This document shows positions 43,471 to 53,660 of a stretch of 64,000 nucleotides of DNA, piece after piece. Numbering within the stretch: the first letter of the stretch is position 1; every line of letters begins with the position of its first letter. Where the stretch lies: NCBI GenBank assembly GCA_028753945.1, contig JAPNXP010000001.1:17350501-17414500 (forward strand). Direction: 5' to 3'. The stretch is from Hexactinellida sp. DTS-2022. Taxonomy: Eukaryota; Porifera; Hexactinellida. The notes under the pieces were generated by a model. It worked only from the letters and a program-made list of their open reading frames with translations, was not told the DNA's origin and searched no databases. Position numbers and translations under genes: made by a program.

Positions 43471-43638
43471 TGTAAGCGCGTTATGGGGACCCCAGCGTTT
43501 TAGGGCGCATGTCCCTAAATCGCTGGCGTTTTGGGCCCCCTGGGTTTTAAACACTAGCGAAATGGGGACGGGATCCTTAAAACGCTAGGGCTTTAGGGAC
43601 GGGGCGCCTAAACGCTGGGATCCCCAAACGCGCTTACA
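43471..43638. mobile_element. GC-rich MITE, TIR TGTAAGCGCG
   Basis: Left TGTAAGCGCGTTATGGGGAC then CCCAGCGTTTTAGG, right CCTAAACGCTGGGATCCCC then CGCGCTTACA. The interior has several further CGCTGG/CCAGCG words and folds into a stable structure. No clear TSD. Confidence 0.65.
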
Positions 43639-43666
43639 CAGGCATTATAATTCCATTACTTGAATA

Positions 43667-43799
43667 CACTAGAACCTGCTACAATTGTCACGTAAATCGG
43701 TCCCAAAATGACTCCGCATATTATAACCAACCTGTGGATAGCGGGCACCTGATATCTTTGGCTAATCCCCTAGGCAGCCGTTATTCACAGGTTCCACTG
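43667..43799. mobile_element. pogo/Tigger-like MITE
   Basis: Left CACTAGAACCTGCTACAATT, right CCGTTATTCACAGGTTCCACTG, TA flanks. The ends match as an inverted repeat of the AGAACCTGC/ACAGGTTCCACT type. Confidence 0.6.
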
Positions 43800-44149
43800 T
43801 ATTAATATACAATTAACAAATTTGTGGAACAGATAATGAGAAAATAGTTGAATACAGAAATTATTCTATAGAAATATGAAATAAATATGAAAATAGTATG
43901 AACTATCAATTGAGAACATTAAGAAAAACAAAATTACAAATAATTGAGATAAATTGAGGATTCGGACAGTTATTCAATTGAAAGGAGTGAAAGCATAAAT
44001 TAGATAAACTTAGTTTACATTGACAATTATATAAGGGATACACCATATGGATACATGGTCCTTATCCCAAGTATATAATTAGACAGGCATAGATCTGTAA
44101 CAGATTGTTAGAGAGATACAAGTGTTCATGTTTGTATTAACCAGTGACA
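43800..44149. other. Intergenic, no gene seen
   Basis: AT-rich spacer downstream of the caspase-fold gene. Confidence 0.4.
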
Positions 44150-45487
44150 TCACATGTGAGTGCTCCCATTGACAGGAATAGCAACATCATTGTATCTCTT
44201 GTATTGATTGCCAAACCTCTGTGAACGCTTCTTAATACGGATTCTATTCTTCCAAAATTTCCCGGTCCTGATCTGTCGTTTTTTGGGTGTGTAAGAATAT
44301 TCGTGAGATACTGGTTGATAGTTTGAATTATATCTCCTGTGCTGATAATACGTATGGTGGTAGTGTTTGTAATAGTGTTGTTTGTGTGAGTTATCCATTC
44401 TTTTACAACCATAGTGCTTCTTATAGCGGGGAGTTAATGGGATCTTCCCTTTGCTTCGGACAGGAGTCCCAGAAGACTGAGCATTATGGCAGCTAGCGGG
44501 AGGCTCAGTGTCCTGAGAAGAGTAATGCTGTGTGCTAAGATTATATCTCTGCTGTACTGGGTAAGCGCGAGTAGTGAGAGAGAGACCTGAATAGTTGGAT
44601 AGAGTCTCGGAGATATCCTGTTCCAAATCCTGTTCCTCGTGACAGCACTCTTGTGTGGGCTGTAGCAGGTATAGACGGGACCGCATTCGGTATCTCCCGA
44701 ACAAACAGACACAGGGAAGTCTGCGTTTATTAGACTTTATCTGAGATTGTAGTTCTATCATTCGATGAAAGAACTCTCTTAAGAAGGTAGCGAGATCAGT
44801 AGCACAGCTCTGGTGCGTATGTGTCAGCTCACACAGAGCGGTGGAACTACGGTATTCAGTTTGTAGCGCAGCTATTCCGAACTCGTAGATGTAGAAGGAT
44901 AGGAGATTCATGTTAGTAGAGGTAGTAGGGCCCTTCCATTGAATCCCCCCTGTGTGTATAGCTGATGTCACAGGTATCAAGTCAATAGCACCAGTACGGT
45001 CTATAGAGCTATCGTAATACTTAAAGTATAGGAATAGCTTAGGCTTGCCTCTAAGCATAACACAGTACTCCTCATTGAAGAATTGTTCGATATTACCATC
45101 GCTAATGCTATGTCCGTTAGACAGCCGAGTATAAGCATTACTCCCTTTAGCAATAACTCCAATGAAACACAGACTATCCTCTGCTAGTATCCTAGCATCC
45201 CATAGAGTATCCTGTGTTCCCGTCTTGTCTGACTTAGGATTTGTTATCGCAGAGAGTGCGTACCTCAATTCTACAGGCGTGTGGATGTGTATACGGTTGA
45301 TACGTAGATTCAGTCCTCTGAAGAATGTCTCCATATGCTGGATGTTATCCTGTAGTCCGTGAGGAGGCGTGTCCTGGTCCGTACACACTAGGATAATAGC
45401 AGGGCCTGATGAATAGTTAGGACCCTTTCTGCTAATTGGATAGTGCGTTGTAGGGAACCGAGTGCAGGTACATGTTGATTTAGCCAT
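44150..45487 (-). CDS. Caspase-fold pseudo-protease with His/Tyr-rich tail
   Basis: A 445-residue intronless protein. Residues about 27-160 match a caspase p20 subunit: GPAIILVCTDQDTPPHGLQD..METFFRGL, LCFIGVIAKG, and the strand GKPKLFLYFKYYDS. In active caspases the last two read LSHG (His) and GKPKLFFIQACRG (Cys). Here the His position is Lys114 and the Cys position is Tyr157, so both catalytic residues are gone. A p10-like part follows (about residues 165-300, with IPVTSA, NLLSFYIYEF and LREFFHRMIELQSQ). The C-terminal 140 residues are basic and rich in His, Tyr and Arg, with no family I recognise. There is no DED or CARD. Such pseudo-caspases (c-FLIP in vertebrates) regulate active ones; that role here is inference. 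The start lies 175 bp from the KDZ transposon end. Confidence 0.75.
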   Translation of the reverse strand: MAKSTCTCTRFPTTHYPISRKGPNYSSGPAIILVCTDQDTPPHGLQDNIQHMETFFRGLNLRINRIHIHTPVELRYALSAITNPKSDKTGTQDTLWDARILAEDSLCFIGVIAKGSNAYTRLSNGHSISDGNIEQFFNEEYCVMLRGKPKLFLYFKYYDSSIDRTGAIDLIPVTSAIHTGGIQWKGPTTSTNMNLLSFYIYEFGIAALQTEYRSSTALCELTHTHQSCATDLATFLREFFHRMIELQSQIKSNKRRLPCVCLFGRYRMRSRLYLLQPTQECCHEEQDLEQDISETLSNYSGLSLTTRAYPVQQRYNLSTQHYSSQDTEPPASCHNAQSSGTPVRSKGKIPLTPRYKKHYGCKRMDNSHKQHYYKHYHHTYYQHRRYNSNYQPVSHEYSYTPKKRQIRTGKFWKNRIRIKKRSQRFGNQYKRYNDVAIPVNGSTHM

Positions 45488-45654
45488 GATGCAGTAATTA
45501 TATAGGCTAATTGTAAATAATGGAACATGCTATGTGAAGGAATATGTAAATGTGGATAGCAAATACGGGATTAGTGAGGAAAGGTTTCTTCCCGTAATGT
45601 ATGTTAGTATACTCGCAAATACACATTTGAGGAAATAATGCGCAATTTATAGTA

Positions 45655-45662
45655 GGGAAATA
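45655..45662. mobile_element. KDZ transposon target-site duplication, left
   Basis: GGGAAATA, repeated exactly at 51,599-51,606 on the other side of the element. Confidence 0.8.
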
Positions 45663-45673
45663 CATATATTTAA

Positions 45674-45806
45674 AAGTACCTGGCGCATGCGCTAAAAGTA
45701 CCTGGCGCATGCGCTACTAGTACCTGGCGCATGCGCTAAAAGTACCTGGCGCATGCGCTACTAGTACCTGGCGCATGCGCTAAAAGTACCTGGCGCATGC
45801 GCTACT
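45674..45806. repeat. KDZ left subterminal repeat array (6 units)
   Basis: Six copies of AGTACCTGGCGCATGCGCT, about 22 bp apart, with spacers AAA and ACT alternating. The GCGCATGCGC core is a perfect palindrome. Likely transposase binding sites. Confidence 0.9.
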
Positions 45807-45914
45807 CGTGTGACGCAACATCCGTATATGAGGTGTGTTTAATTAAATAGGCTTTCGTTTTAAATAATAAATATTGAGTACTGGGCACTATCTGAATAAT
45901 TAACTAAACAGTTA

Positions 45915-45992
45915 CAGTGAACTCCCTTTGTAACGAAGTCGGCTATAACGAAATGGATATCTGAAGCACTTCGTTATAACGAGAGTTTACTG
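45915..45992. mobile_element. 78-bp pogo-like MITE inside the KDZ element
   Basis: Left CAGTGAACTCCCTTTGTAAC, right CGTTATAACGAGAGTTTACTG, TA on both sides. It ends 23 bp before the Ulp1 start codon, so it probably forms part of its leader or promoter. Confidence 0.75.
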
Positions 45993-46015
45993 TATATAAT
46001 TTACAAGTAGCTAAA

Positions 46016-47796
46016 ATGCCTCGAATGACAAAATCGAACGCTCGTGAGATGTTGTCCTCTACTCTCAAGCAATTCCGGTCCATAACAGGAGAAAGTATAG
46101 GAGTGGTACATACATGGAGAGGAAAACTAGCTACCATAGGGCCAGAGAAATTTCAACAGCTCGTACATTCTCTGAAAGATGACGTTTCGAAGTCCATAGT
46201 TGGTAAACACATCGAACCGTGCCATGACAAGCTATCTGATGACCAACGAATAATCGATCTTATCTGGGGAGATCTGGACATAGTCAATGTACCAACCCTT
46301 CGAAAGCTTGTCTCGTGGATTACGAAAGATTCGATTGGTGAGTTGTCATTTATTTATTAAATAACGGAACTAAAACGAATATTATCCCCGAATGTATGCT
46401 TAGTGTGACTCGACATCCTATAATTAGGGAAAAACAGTGCTTTTTGGAAGGACGATTCCCTAAAACCATCATTTTGGCCAAACGACGTGGAATATAAGAA
46501 TATCAAGCTCTGCAATAGAGAGTCTCTATGTAAAATTATCAAGTGTTACAAAGATAGTAGAAACCGCGATAACGTTCGAGAGCAATCTCATAGTAGTCCA
46601 AAGACGATTCCTCACGCAACTAAAAGGCGTAGAACATCTTCAGAAGCGTTCTCTAGTAAAAATCCCAGGATATCTCCAGAAACCAGATTTGAGGATCAAC
46701 AAACACACTCAGCAGAGACTACTCATCCTCAGTGTTCATCTGCCAAAGCGATCCCGGTATCCGATATCGATACTAGTAGTAACGGATCTTTCTTTCCAGA
46801 ATTAAAACAGATCGAAATCTCTTCTTACACAGACCCTACTTTCCCTGTACCTACACCCAGCTTAGCCACGCTTTTGGGTACGATACCGTTGAGCCCCATT
46901 TTTGAATTTACACCGATAGTCACCCGAAAAGACAAATCACAATCCCTACATGAGCTGTCAACTGGAAATACATTCCTAACTGATACGTGTATTAATGCAT
47001 TTTGTGTAAGTTGATTAGCAACAGATATAGTTATGATATTTACGATGTAAATTATATAGGATCTCTTGAAGAATACTTATCCCCATGTACAGGGCCTTCA
47101 GGATACAATTCTTTCCAAAGTAAGTAATTAAGATAAAGTTTACTACTTAATTAGGCCAACACTCGTCTCATAGCAGCCTAATTTATTTTAAGATTTCTAT
47201 TTTAGAACCGGCAATTCGTCAGAGCTCCCCGTCCAAGCATGCAAATACACCATGACGGGGCACTTCATTGGGTGTGCTCCAGTGTTGATATTGAAGGGAA
47301 TGTCAGTCTTTATGACTCAATGATGACAAGCAGAACAAGTGAAGAGTTGGATGTACAGTTATCTCTCCTCTATGGGAGCAGTTCTGGAGAACTAAAAGTT
47401 ACTTTTGTATCTATTCAACAACAAAGAGGAGGTGCAGACTGCGGATTGTTTGCAGCTGCAGTCTGTCTGGCAATTGCAAACGGAGATGATCCAGCCCTTG
47501 TTCGCTGGAAACAAAATAGAATGAGGTCGCACCTAAGTGATTGCTTCAATAACGAAGTATTAACACCCTTCCCGACCACAGAAAGCAAGATACTTCGATC
47601 TAAAATGTGCACCCTTTTAAGATCAGAATTTAAGATTAAGTTATGGTGTCTCTGTAACCTACCATCTTATGCATTTGCTAACATGGTAGAGTGCCCTAAA
47701 TGCCTTAATTGGTATCATAAACCATGTGTAGGATTCGTAGACGTAAGCGAGGATGTAGAGTTTTTTCTTGCCCCCCCTGTAGCCCTCGAAATGTAA
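46016..47796 (+). CDS. KDZ-associated Ulp1 (C48) protease, PHD finger frameshifted
   Basis: Four exons with GT-AG borders and matching phases: 46,016-46,337, 46,428-47,005, 47,060-47,119, 47,206-47,796 (516 codons). The N-terminal part has NVPTLRKLVSWITKD and SFWPNDVEYKNI blocks usual before Ulp1 domains in transposons. The protease runs from LTDTCINAF across TYPHVQGLQ to the catalytic set: His341 (LHWV), Asp357 (LYDSM), Gln393, Cys399 (ADCG). The C-terminus starts a PHD finger (WCLCNLP..ECPKCLNWYH), but the final Cys pair is read out of frame: the bases near 47,772-47,790 spell CPPC one frame over, after a run of six T. So one indel has cost the PHD its last zinc ligands while the protease stays open. 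Confidence 0.82.
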
Positions 47797-47879
47797 CTTC
47801 ATTGACTGAATAACTGTTACCACATTACATTTTTACACACTATTAATATTTATTGTATTCAAATATAAATTTATATTTA

Positions 47880-50800
47880 TTAAACTTTTGGTTTACTAGA
47901 ATTAAAACAAGCCAGGAAATATCTTGTCGTGAAAAAGACGTTTTCGACACGCATATATGCAATCTGAGTTGAAATCCTTCTAAGTGAAGAGAATAATTGT
48001 TCACAAACTTGTGAGTTAATTTTCTTCATCTCTTCTGTGTGAATATTTCTCATTGAGTAGGACGGACAACACTTGTGATTTGTTGAGTGAAAACGATCGA
48101 TGAGAAAGGTAGTCTTCATAAATAACTTTGGATCTCTATAAAGAAGAGAGAAAGGTAATTCCTACAATTTTGAAATAGACTGCAAATAATTTCAGTCAGT
48201 GAGCTAAACACTGAGGTAATACAAATTACCTTTTCATACATGTATTATGTAAGTTGCAAGCGTTATCATATATTATCACTTTCGGCTGCACTTTGAATAT
48301 TCTGAGTAGTAGGTTATAAACTAATACAGTAGATTCATGTTTTCTAAGAATCTGAAATCCGTAGCAAACTCTATGTTGGCAGGTGATAGCCATCAGTCCT
48401 GGAGAAAACTTGTGATGCTTTGGAAATCTTTTTGAACAGTTATCCACCGACTCGACGGTTGCATTCTCGTACACTGGTATCCTGTGGAAAACATATAAAA
48501 TATTACAGTATATACTATGTAGTCACATTTTAACAAGAGGATTACTAGTAGACTTACTTGTAGTTTTTATCAAAAGCCGGGAAGTAATTGTAGTACTCAT
48601 TACTATCGGGACAGAATTCAACTAGCTTTCGGGTTGGTTTTCTGGATAGGGAATCGATTTGAGTCATTATTTTCTTCAATAATGAGGCAACAACTGGGTC
48701 TAACGTGACATATCCGGTTATGTCTATGGATGGTTGTATTGACTTGATCAAACACTCAAGCGTATACATTTTTTGATAGATCAGGTTTAAGGATTCTTCC
48801 TTGGCCGATCCCCCATCAGACAGGTGAACTATAGTTTTTCTCTCGCTTGCATCCAAAATAGAGAATTGAAACAATCCTGTTATCGGCTCGTTACGACACA
48901 GAAGTTGTATCACTTTCCTAACCTTCTCATGATTTTCACTTATTGTCACCCAGTTATCCAACTTTGAAGAAGTGGAAGTTATGTAGTCACAAAACGTATC
49001 ATGAATGTTTACCAGTTCATTGAAATTATCTTCTGCTAGGCCTTGCAGGCTGTAGTTTAAGAAAATTTTTCGAAGGGTTGAATCATGAATAAATACTCTG
49101 TCAGAGATTGCAATCATAGAATATTTTTGTTCGTAGTCTTCTGTTTCAATAACTTCTGGTAGTGATCTCATGGTTCCCATAGCTATTCCATCTAGAATTA
49201 CTATTTTTGGCTGCAGCTTACATTGGGGGCAGGTGTAAAGTGAGGGGTAATCAAGGTCAACCAATCTTAAATATGCGTTCCAGGCATGATAAACTATGTG
49301 ATACTTGAAGGTACTCTTTCTTCCCATTCGTTGAAGCTTCCGATTTTTAGCACTAATTAAACATACGTATAATATAGGATAAATTTAGATAATATTGGCA
49401 TTACAGTAGTTCTCGCTAGGTACGTAATTGATCTAATTAGTACTTACAATCTGATAAAATATGTTATTTTATATTCTCGAAGGGGTACATCTTAAGTTCA
49501 GTTAATAGAGATGTACTGTATACTCAAACACAGGCTATTTTTTAAGGTTGAGACCTTGATGTAACTCAGCGCGGCCTTGGTATAACTCAACACTGCACAG
49601 GCCCAGGACGACCCAAATCGTGGTGTAACTCCAAAAAATACTGGTGCAAAATTTACAGCAAGATCGGCCTTAAAAAAAACCCTGCTCAAACATATACATT
49701 ATCTGGAATAGATACGATGGATACGTACACTAACCTCAAGTATCCGTACAGAGTATTCCTTGACATCGTCATGAGCTCACTATAATCGTATAATAAGCTA
49801 TAATGAATGAAGTACTTGTTGTTGATATTTAAGAGTAAATAATTATTTCCTTCGTAGACTGCTAGGCACTTACAAGGACCTTCACATATCGAGCTGTACA
49901 CTAAATGATAAATTATATGTAATATGAAATAACGAGAATTTTCTTATTCAAAAATTAAATAGAGATAGCTATTAAAGTAGCATCCTACCTTTGTGTTCCT
50001 TGAGTTCAATTACATCATTCTCTGTATATATAACTATTCCAGTGTTTTCCAATTTAAGTTGGTCCTCTCCGTTGAAAATATAACCGTGCTTGCAGTAGTT
50101 TTTTTCAGGCATTAGATGAGTTGGTAGATGGATACCTTCGGAAAGCTGTTTGTCATAATTGGAGCAAAGAGTTTCATCAAGATTCATTGGTATTTGATTA
50201 GACGTTACCACAGTGTATTCAATCCGTCGTTGATTTTTCATCGATAGGTCATGTCCAGTCATAGCTAGGATATTTGATAGCTTAGGTTGTTGTTTACATT
50301 TACCAATACAAGAATTGCAGAACCAATTACCACTTCTTGAAGTATAGTTATGAAGAGTATCAAGTGCTGAGATAAATATATTCGTAGGATTGACTAGAAA
50401 ATAGACTATTTCATCAAGTTTGTTGGCCTCACACACTTTCAAGCACTTCATCTGTGAACATTGGACAAAAGCTTGATAGTGAAGACAATCATTTTTGTCA
50501 CAGCAAGAGCAAAATTGAAGTTCTGTATCAATAACAAGGCTTTTTCTTTTGAATACCAGTTTTCCTATAAGTTATTGCATTACCCATAGATACAAATAAC
50601 TTTTGTATTTATGGGTAATGCAGACTAACTAGACCAATAGTATAATAGTTTTAAGGAGCAATATATTTACTGATCAATATTTTTCACATGTGATTAGTTT
50701 GTAACTTTGTATGCAGTAAATAATATTAGTTTTCATGTAACTGGTCGTCCTTACATTGTATATTTAACTTGGATACAGCGATTAAATATAAACAAAGTAA

Positions 50801-51177
50801 TATAAAGGCATACCTTGTGAATGTTCGAAATCCGTTATTATAACATATTTACTGTCCTCTAATTGACACAGTTGAGACTCCTCAATTAAGATTCTTACAT
50901 ACTGTTCAATAGTAGAAAGTTCTATTTCTTTAATAAGTTCTGAGTAATCCTCATTTTCATCGCACGCTATAAAAAATAGTATTTCACAACAAATATAATT
51001 TATATAAATAGAACACTTACTTTGTGATACGTTGAATTCTGAAATAATTAAGGGTTCCTCTGCAAATTGCACTCTCCTTACATCCTCTGTCAGAAAAGTG
51101 ATGTCTTCTTCCTCTGCTTTTCTTTTTTTGTTTTTCGAATTCAGAGACATCATTGAGGAAGTGAAGTATTCTGCCAT
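47880..51177 (-). CDS. KDZ transposase, seven exons, DDE residues present
   Basis: Exons (transcript order): 51,021-51,177; 50,814-50,966; 49,989-50,564; 49,735-49,900; 48,558-49,352; 48,230-48,481; 47,880-48,135. All introns are GT-AG and phases match throughout, giving 784 uninterrupted codons. Features in order: a charged N-terminus with KKRKAEEED; Cys-rich clusters (FCSCCDKNDC..CSQMKCLKVC, WFCNSCIGKC); CEGPCKCLAVYEG and INNKYFIHYSLLYDY, the domain before the catalytic core; YTCPQCKLQPKIVILDG with predicted catalytic Asp405; AITCQHRVCYGF and VIIYDNACNL with Asp688; DRFHSTNHKCC and NSQVCEQLFSSLRR with Glu745. This Asp-Asp-Glu layout with CPxC just before the first Asp is the KDZ signature. 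No stop or shift was found, so the enzyme may be functional. Confidence 0.85.
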
Positions 51178-51426
51178 TATAATATAAGTGTTTGAGAACT
51201 TGATTTGCAAAACAAATTAAGGAACGACAAAAACTTTTTATAGTTTTAAATTCGAAACCAAATTATGCATACATTCCAATTAGTAATATTGGTAAATAAC
51301 GGGTAACCAGACAAACAATTAATATGATTTGTAGTTAAAATATTTGAACATTCCATTTAAACATACTATTCACATTGGAAACGGTCACATTTCATAGGAA
51401 TGTTGCCTATACGTATTAAATGTAAT

Positions 51427-51591
51427 AGTAGTAGTAGCGCATGCGCCAGGTACTAGTAGCGCATGCGCCAGGTACTAGTAGCGCATGCGCCAGGTACTAG
51501 TAGCGCATGCGCCAGGTACTAGTAGCGCATGCGCCAGGTACTAGTAGCGCATGCGCCAGGTACTTTTAGCGCATGCGCCAGGTACTTTTAA
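51427..51591. repeat. KDZ right subterminal repeat array (7 units)
   Basis: Seven copies of AGCGCATGCGCCAGGTACT, 22 bp apart, inverted relative to the left array. Most spacers read AGT, and the two outermost read TTT, so the outer two units match the left end best. Confidence 0.9.
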
Positions 51592-51598
51592 ATAGCTC

Positions 51599-51606
51599 GG
51601 GAAATA
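51599..51606. mobile_element. KDZ transposon target-site duplication, right
   Basis: GGGAAATA, identical to 45,655-45,662. Confidence 0.8.
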
Positions 51607-51789
51607 GGCACAGTGATTTTTAAAAGGAAAGTTTGATAACTAAAATTATTCTGCAGATTTTTCTATTATTTTGTATAAATTAAAATAGGTACATTTGACA
51701 CAGAATTTGGTGAATAAAATATGTTCTATGAAGAATCGCTTTCCATATAAAATAATAAATATACAATATATAAAATGTATACAACAAAT

Positions 51790-52635
51790 TCAAAAAAATT
51801 GTAAACAATGTCGATCTCTATTAGACGTTAGAATAATTCTTCCTTTCCTGTCCATCGTAACAGCACTGGGCAATTGAATATCATTGAAGATTACACGCAC
51901 CAAAGTCCCGTCTCGACGGAATATATGAATACAGTGCGCTCCCCTATCAGTGATAATAATGTTATTATGAGAGTCAAGCGTCAGACATGTGGGGATGCTA
52001 ACCTGTCTCCAGTCCCTAGCTATGTACGTGTTTAGCAGCTGGAGCTCATAGGAGTATTCGTGTATGCAGGGGTTGTCATAGGTCAGTATAACAATGTCAT
52101 TATCAGTAAGGCACACTGAGATAGGTAGGAATAAGCCTAGAATCTCATCTACTATGGGTGAATAGTTTGAGAAAATCAACACTTTGTTTTTACAGTAGTC
52201 ACATACGTACAGTTCTTCACAAGTTTTGTCAATAGCAATGCCGTAAGCACAGCGAAATTCCCCCATACACTTTCCCGGGAAAGACCAGGCTGTTATCAAA
52301 TCTCCCTCTATAGTAAACATAAGCATACAAGCAGTGCTGCCATTGGATTTCCCATCCTGACTGACTGTAACACGATTCTTAGATATAACAATGTTATGCG
52401 GATTGTTCATTCTCACACTTTCTGATGAATTATGTCCGAACACGAAAAGAGGTACTCCCGCACTGCTAAACACCTGAACGCGATTATTCTTAGAGTCGCA
52501 CACATATATATTATCGCTAATGCAATCTGTTGTAACTCCGCAGGGCTTTTGAAGATTACCAATACCCACACCCGAGTCGCATAGACTTAGAATAGGGCAT
52601 GACCTGTCCTTGTATTCTCCCACCTTCCCTGACAT
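51790..52635 (-). CDS. NHL-repeat beta-propeller protein
   Basis: A 281-residue intronless protein. Repeated NHL units are visible: LQKPCGVTTDCISDNIYVCD then SKNNRVQVFSSAGVP; FRCAYGIAIDKTCEELYVCD then YCKNKVLIFS; IPTCLTLDSHNNIIITDRGA then HCIHIFRRDGTL; and a closing LPSAVTMDRKGRIILTSNRD then HCLQFF that would complete the last blade with the N-terminal strand. About six blades, as in the C-terminal propellers of TRIM-NHL proteins, where the fold binds RNA or protein. There is no RING, B-box or coiled coil in this frame, so it is a free-standing propeller unless upstream exons were missed. Its 3' end is 190 bp from the KDZ element. Confidence 0.82.
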   Translation of the reverse strand: MSGKVGEYKDRSCPILSLCDSGVGIGNLQKPCGVTTDCISDNIYVCDSKNNRVQVFSSAGVPLFVFGHNSSESVRMNNPHNIVISKNRVTVSQDGKSNGSTACMLMFTIEGDLITAWSFPGKCMGEFRCAYGIAIDKTCEELYVCDYCKNKVLIFSNYSPIVDEILGLFLPISVCLTDNDIVILTYDNPCIHEYSYELQLLNTYIARDWRQVSIPTCLTLDSHNNIIITDRGAHCIHIFRRDGTLVRVIFNDIQLPSAVTMDRKGRIILTSNRDRHCLQFF

Positions 52636-53252
52636 TTTAATCTCAGATGCTATTCACTATCTTTGGAAATATTATATGAGTAAGAAATTAAAATATAGTA
52701 CGTATATGTAACTTTAAATATAAAATTTATGATAAACATCCATTTTACTGTGGAAAAATCATTATAACTCATTTACCTATATGTCTAAATAAGTTTCAAA
52801 ACACTTCAGAATTACAGACTTTCTGATGAATCTCATTAGAAATTACTATTTTAATACCTAAAAATCCAAAATATGTGTCTCAAAATGGATTAACGCACTT
52901 ATTCCTTCCCAATCAAAATATTTTCCTCACAGGGTCGTTCAAATGTTATGTAGAGCAAAATTTCCCGATATTTAGATACCCCCCCCCCCCCCCCCGAGGT
53001 CACGTAAATTTATTATTTTCTAATAAAAAAGACGACACCACAGGCACCCCCTTGAAAATGTTACGTAACGTTTGAACGGATATATATGTTGTAATGTACA
53101 AGGTGATATGTATGGGCGTCGATTGGGGCAATATATATAATCGACATTTTGAACACCCATTAACAGTATTTAGGGAGCGAAATCATTATTGTTTATTTGA
53201 ATGTGTTTTCTATACTATTAAAACACAAGATGAATATATATACTAGTATATA
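52636..53252. repeat. Intergenic with poly-C tract
   Basis: A run of 16-17 C at about 52,980-52,996. Otherwise AT-rich, no gene seen. Confidence 0.5.
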
Positions 53253-53437
53253 CAGTGGAGCCTCCCATAACGGACACTCCAAATAGCGACAAACCTCTAA
53301 ATAACGGACAACCCTCGTGGCACGGATTTATTTAATTAGCATATGTCTAATAGAAAGCAACCTCTAAATAGCGGACAACCTCTAAATAACGGACAACGGT
53401 TCCGGTCCAAGGTGTCCGTTGTTCAGAGGCTCTACTG
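53253..53437. mobile_element. pogo/Tigger-like MITE at TA site
   Basis: Left CAGTGGAGCCTCCCATAACG, right TGTTCAGAGGCTCTACTG, with internal AATAACGGACAAC units repeated three times. TA on both sides. Confidence 0.75.
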
Positions 53438-53660
53438 TATTTGTTTATGTATGCCAAGTTTATTGAAGAAACTGGACGGTTTCCAAATCTGATTTTGGCA
53501 AACAGGGATATCTTTTGGCGCTCTACAACAAGTTCAGGTATCCAATACAAATTTTCTATTCCTCGCCAAGCTATGACTAAATTCTCACATTTTGAGAAGC
53601 GTGAAAAGTCACTTAAGGCTCGACCCACACCTTCAGGACGGAGGCCCAGAACATTGATTA
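53438..53660. repeat. Dispersed repeat (relative of 22,900-23,060 and 60,600-60,800)
   Basis: GGTTTCCAAATCTGATTTTG, TACAACAAGTTCAGG and CTCACATTTTGAGAAGCGTG in the family order. The stretch is followed by GGCTCGACCCACACCTTC, which recurs inverted at 54,490. Confidence 0.45.

Larger units (their letters stand above)
45663..51598. mobile_element. KDZ-superfamily DNA transposon, apparently complete
   Basis: About 5.94 kb bounded by an exact 8-bp duplication. Ends CATATATTTAAAAGTACC and, reversed, GAGCTATTTAAAAGTACC form imperfect TIRs. Just inside each end is an array of GGCGCATGCGCT repeats. Two convergent genes fill the interior: a minus-strand transposase and a plus-strand Ulp1 protease. KDZ transposases are known to carry Cys clusters and often travel with Ulp1 genes, and Zisupton-type members make 8-bp duplications, so layout and target size agree. 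The insertion separates the NHL gene from the caspase-fold gene. Confidence 0.88.

Noticed and set aside
44150..45487. Calling the caspase-fold protein an active caspase
   Set aside because: Both the catalytic His and Cys positions are substituted (Lys114, Tyr157).
45674..45806. 22-bp array considered as CRISPR or satellite
   Set aside because: No unique spacers, and the mirror array at the other end identifies transposon subterminal repeats.
47206..47796. Ulp1 protease as the processing enzyme of the clustered Ubls
   Set aside because: It belongs to the KDZ transposon, with its own convergent transposase and TSD, so linkage to the Ubl genes is accidental. A functional link cannot be claimed.
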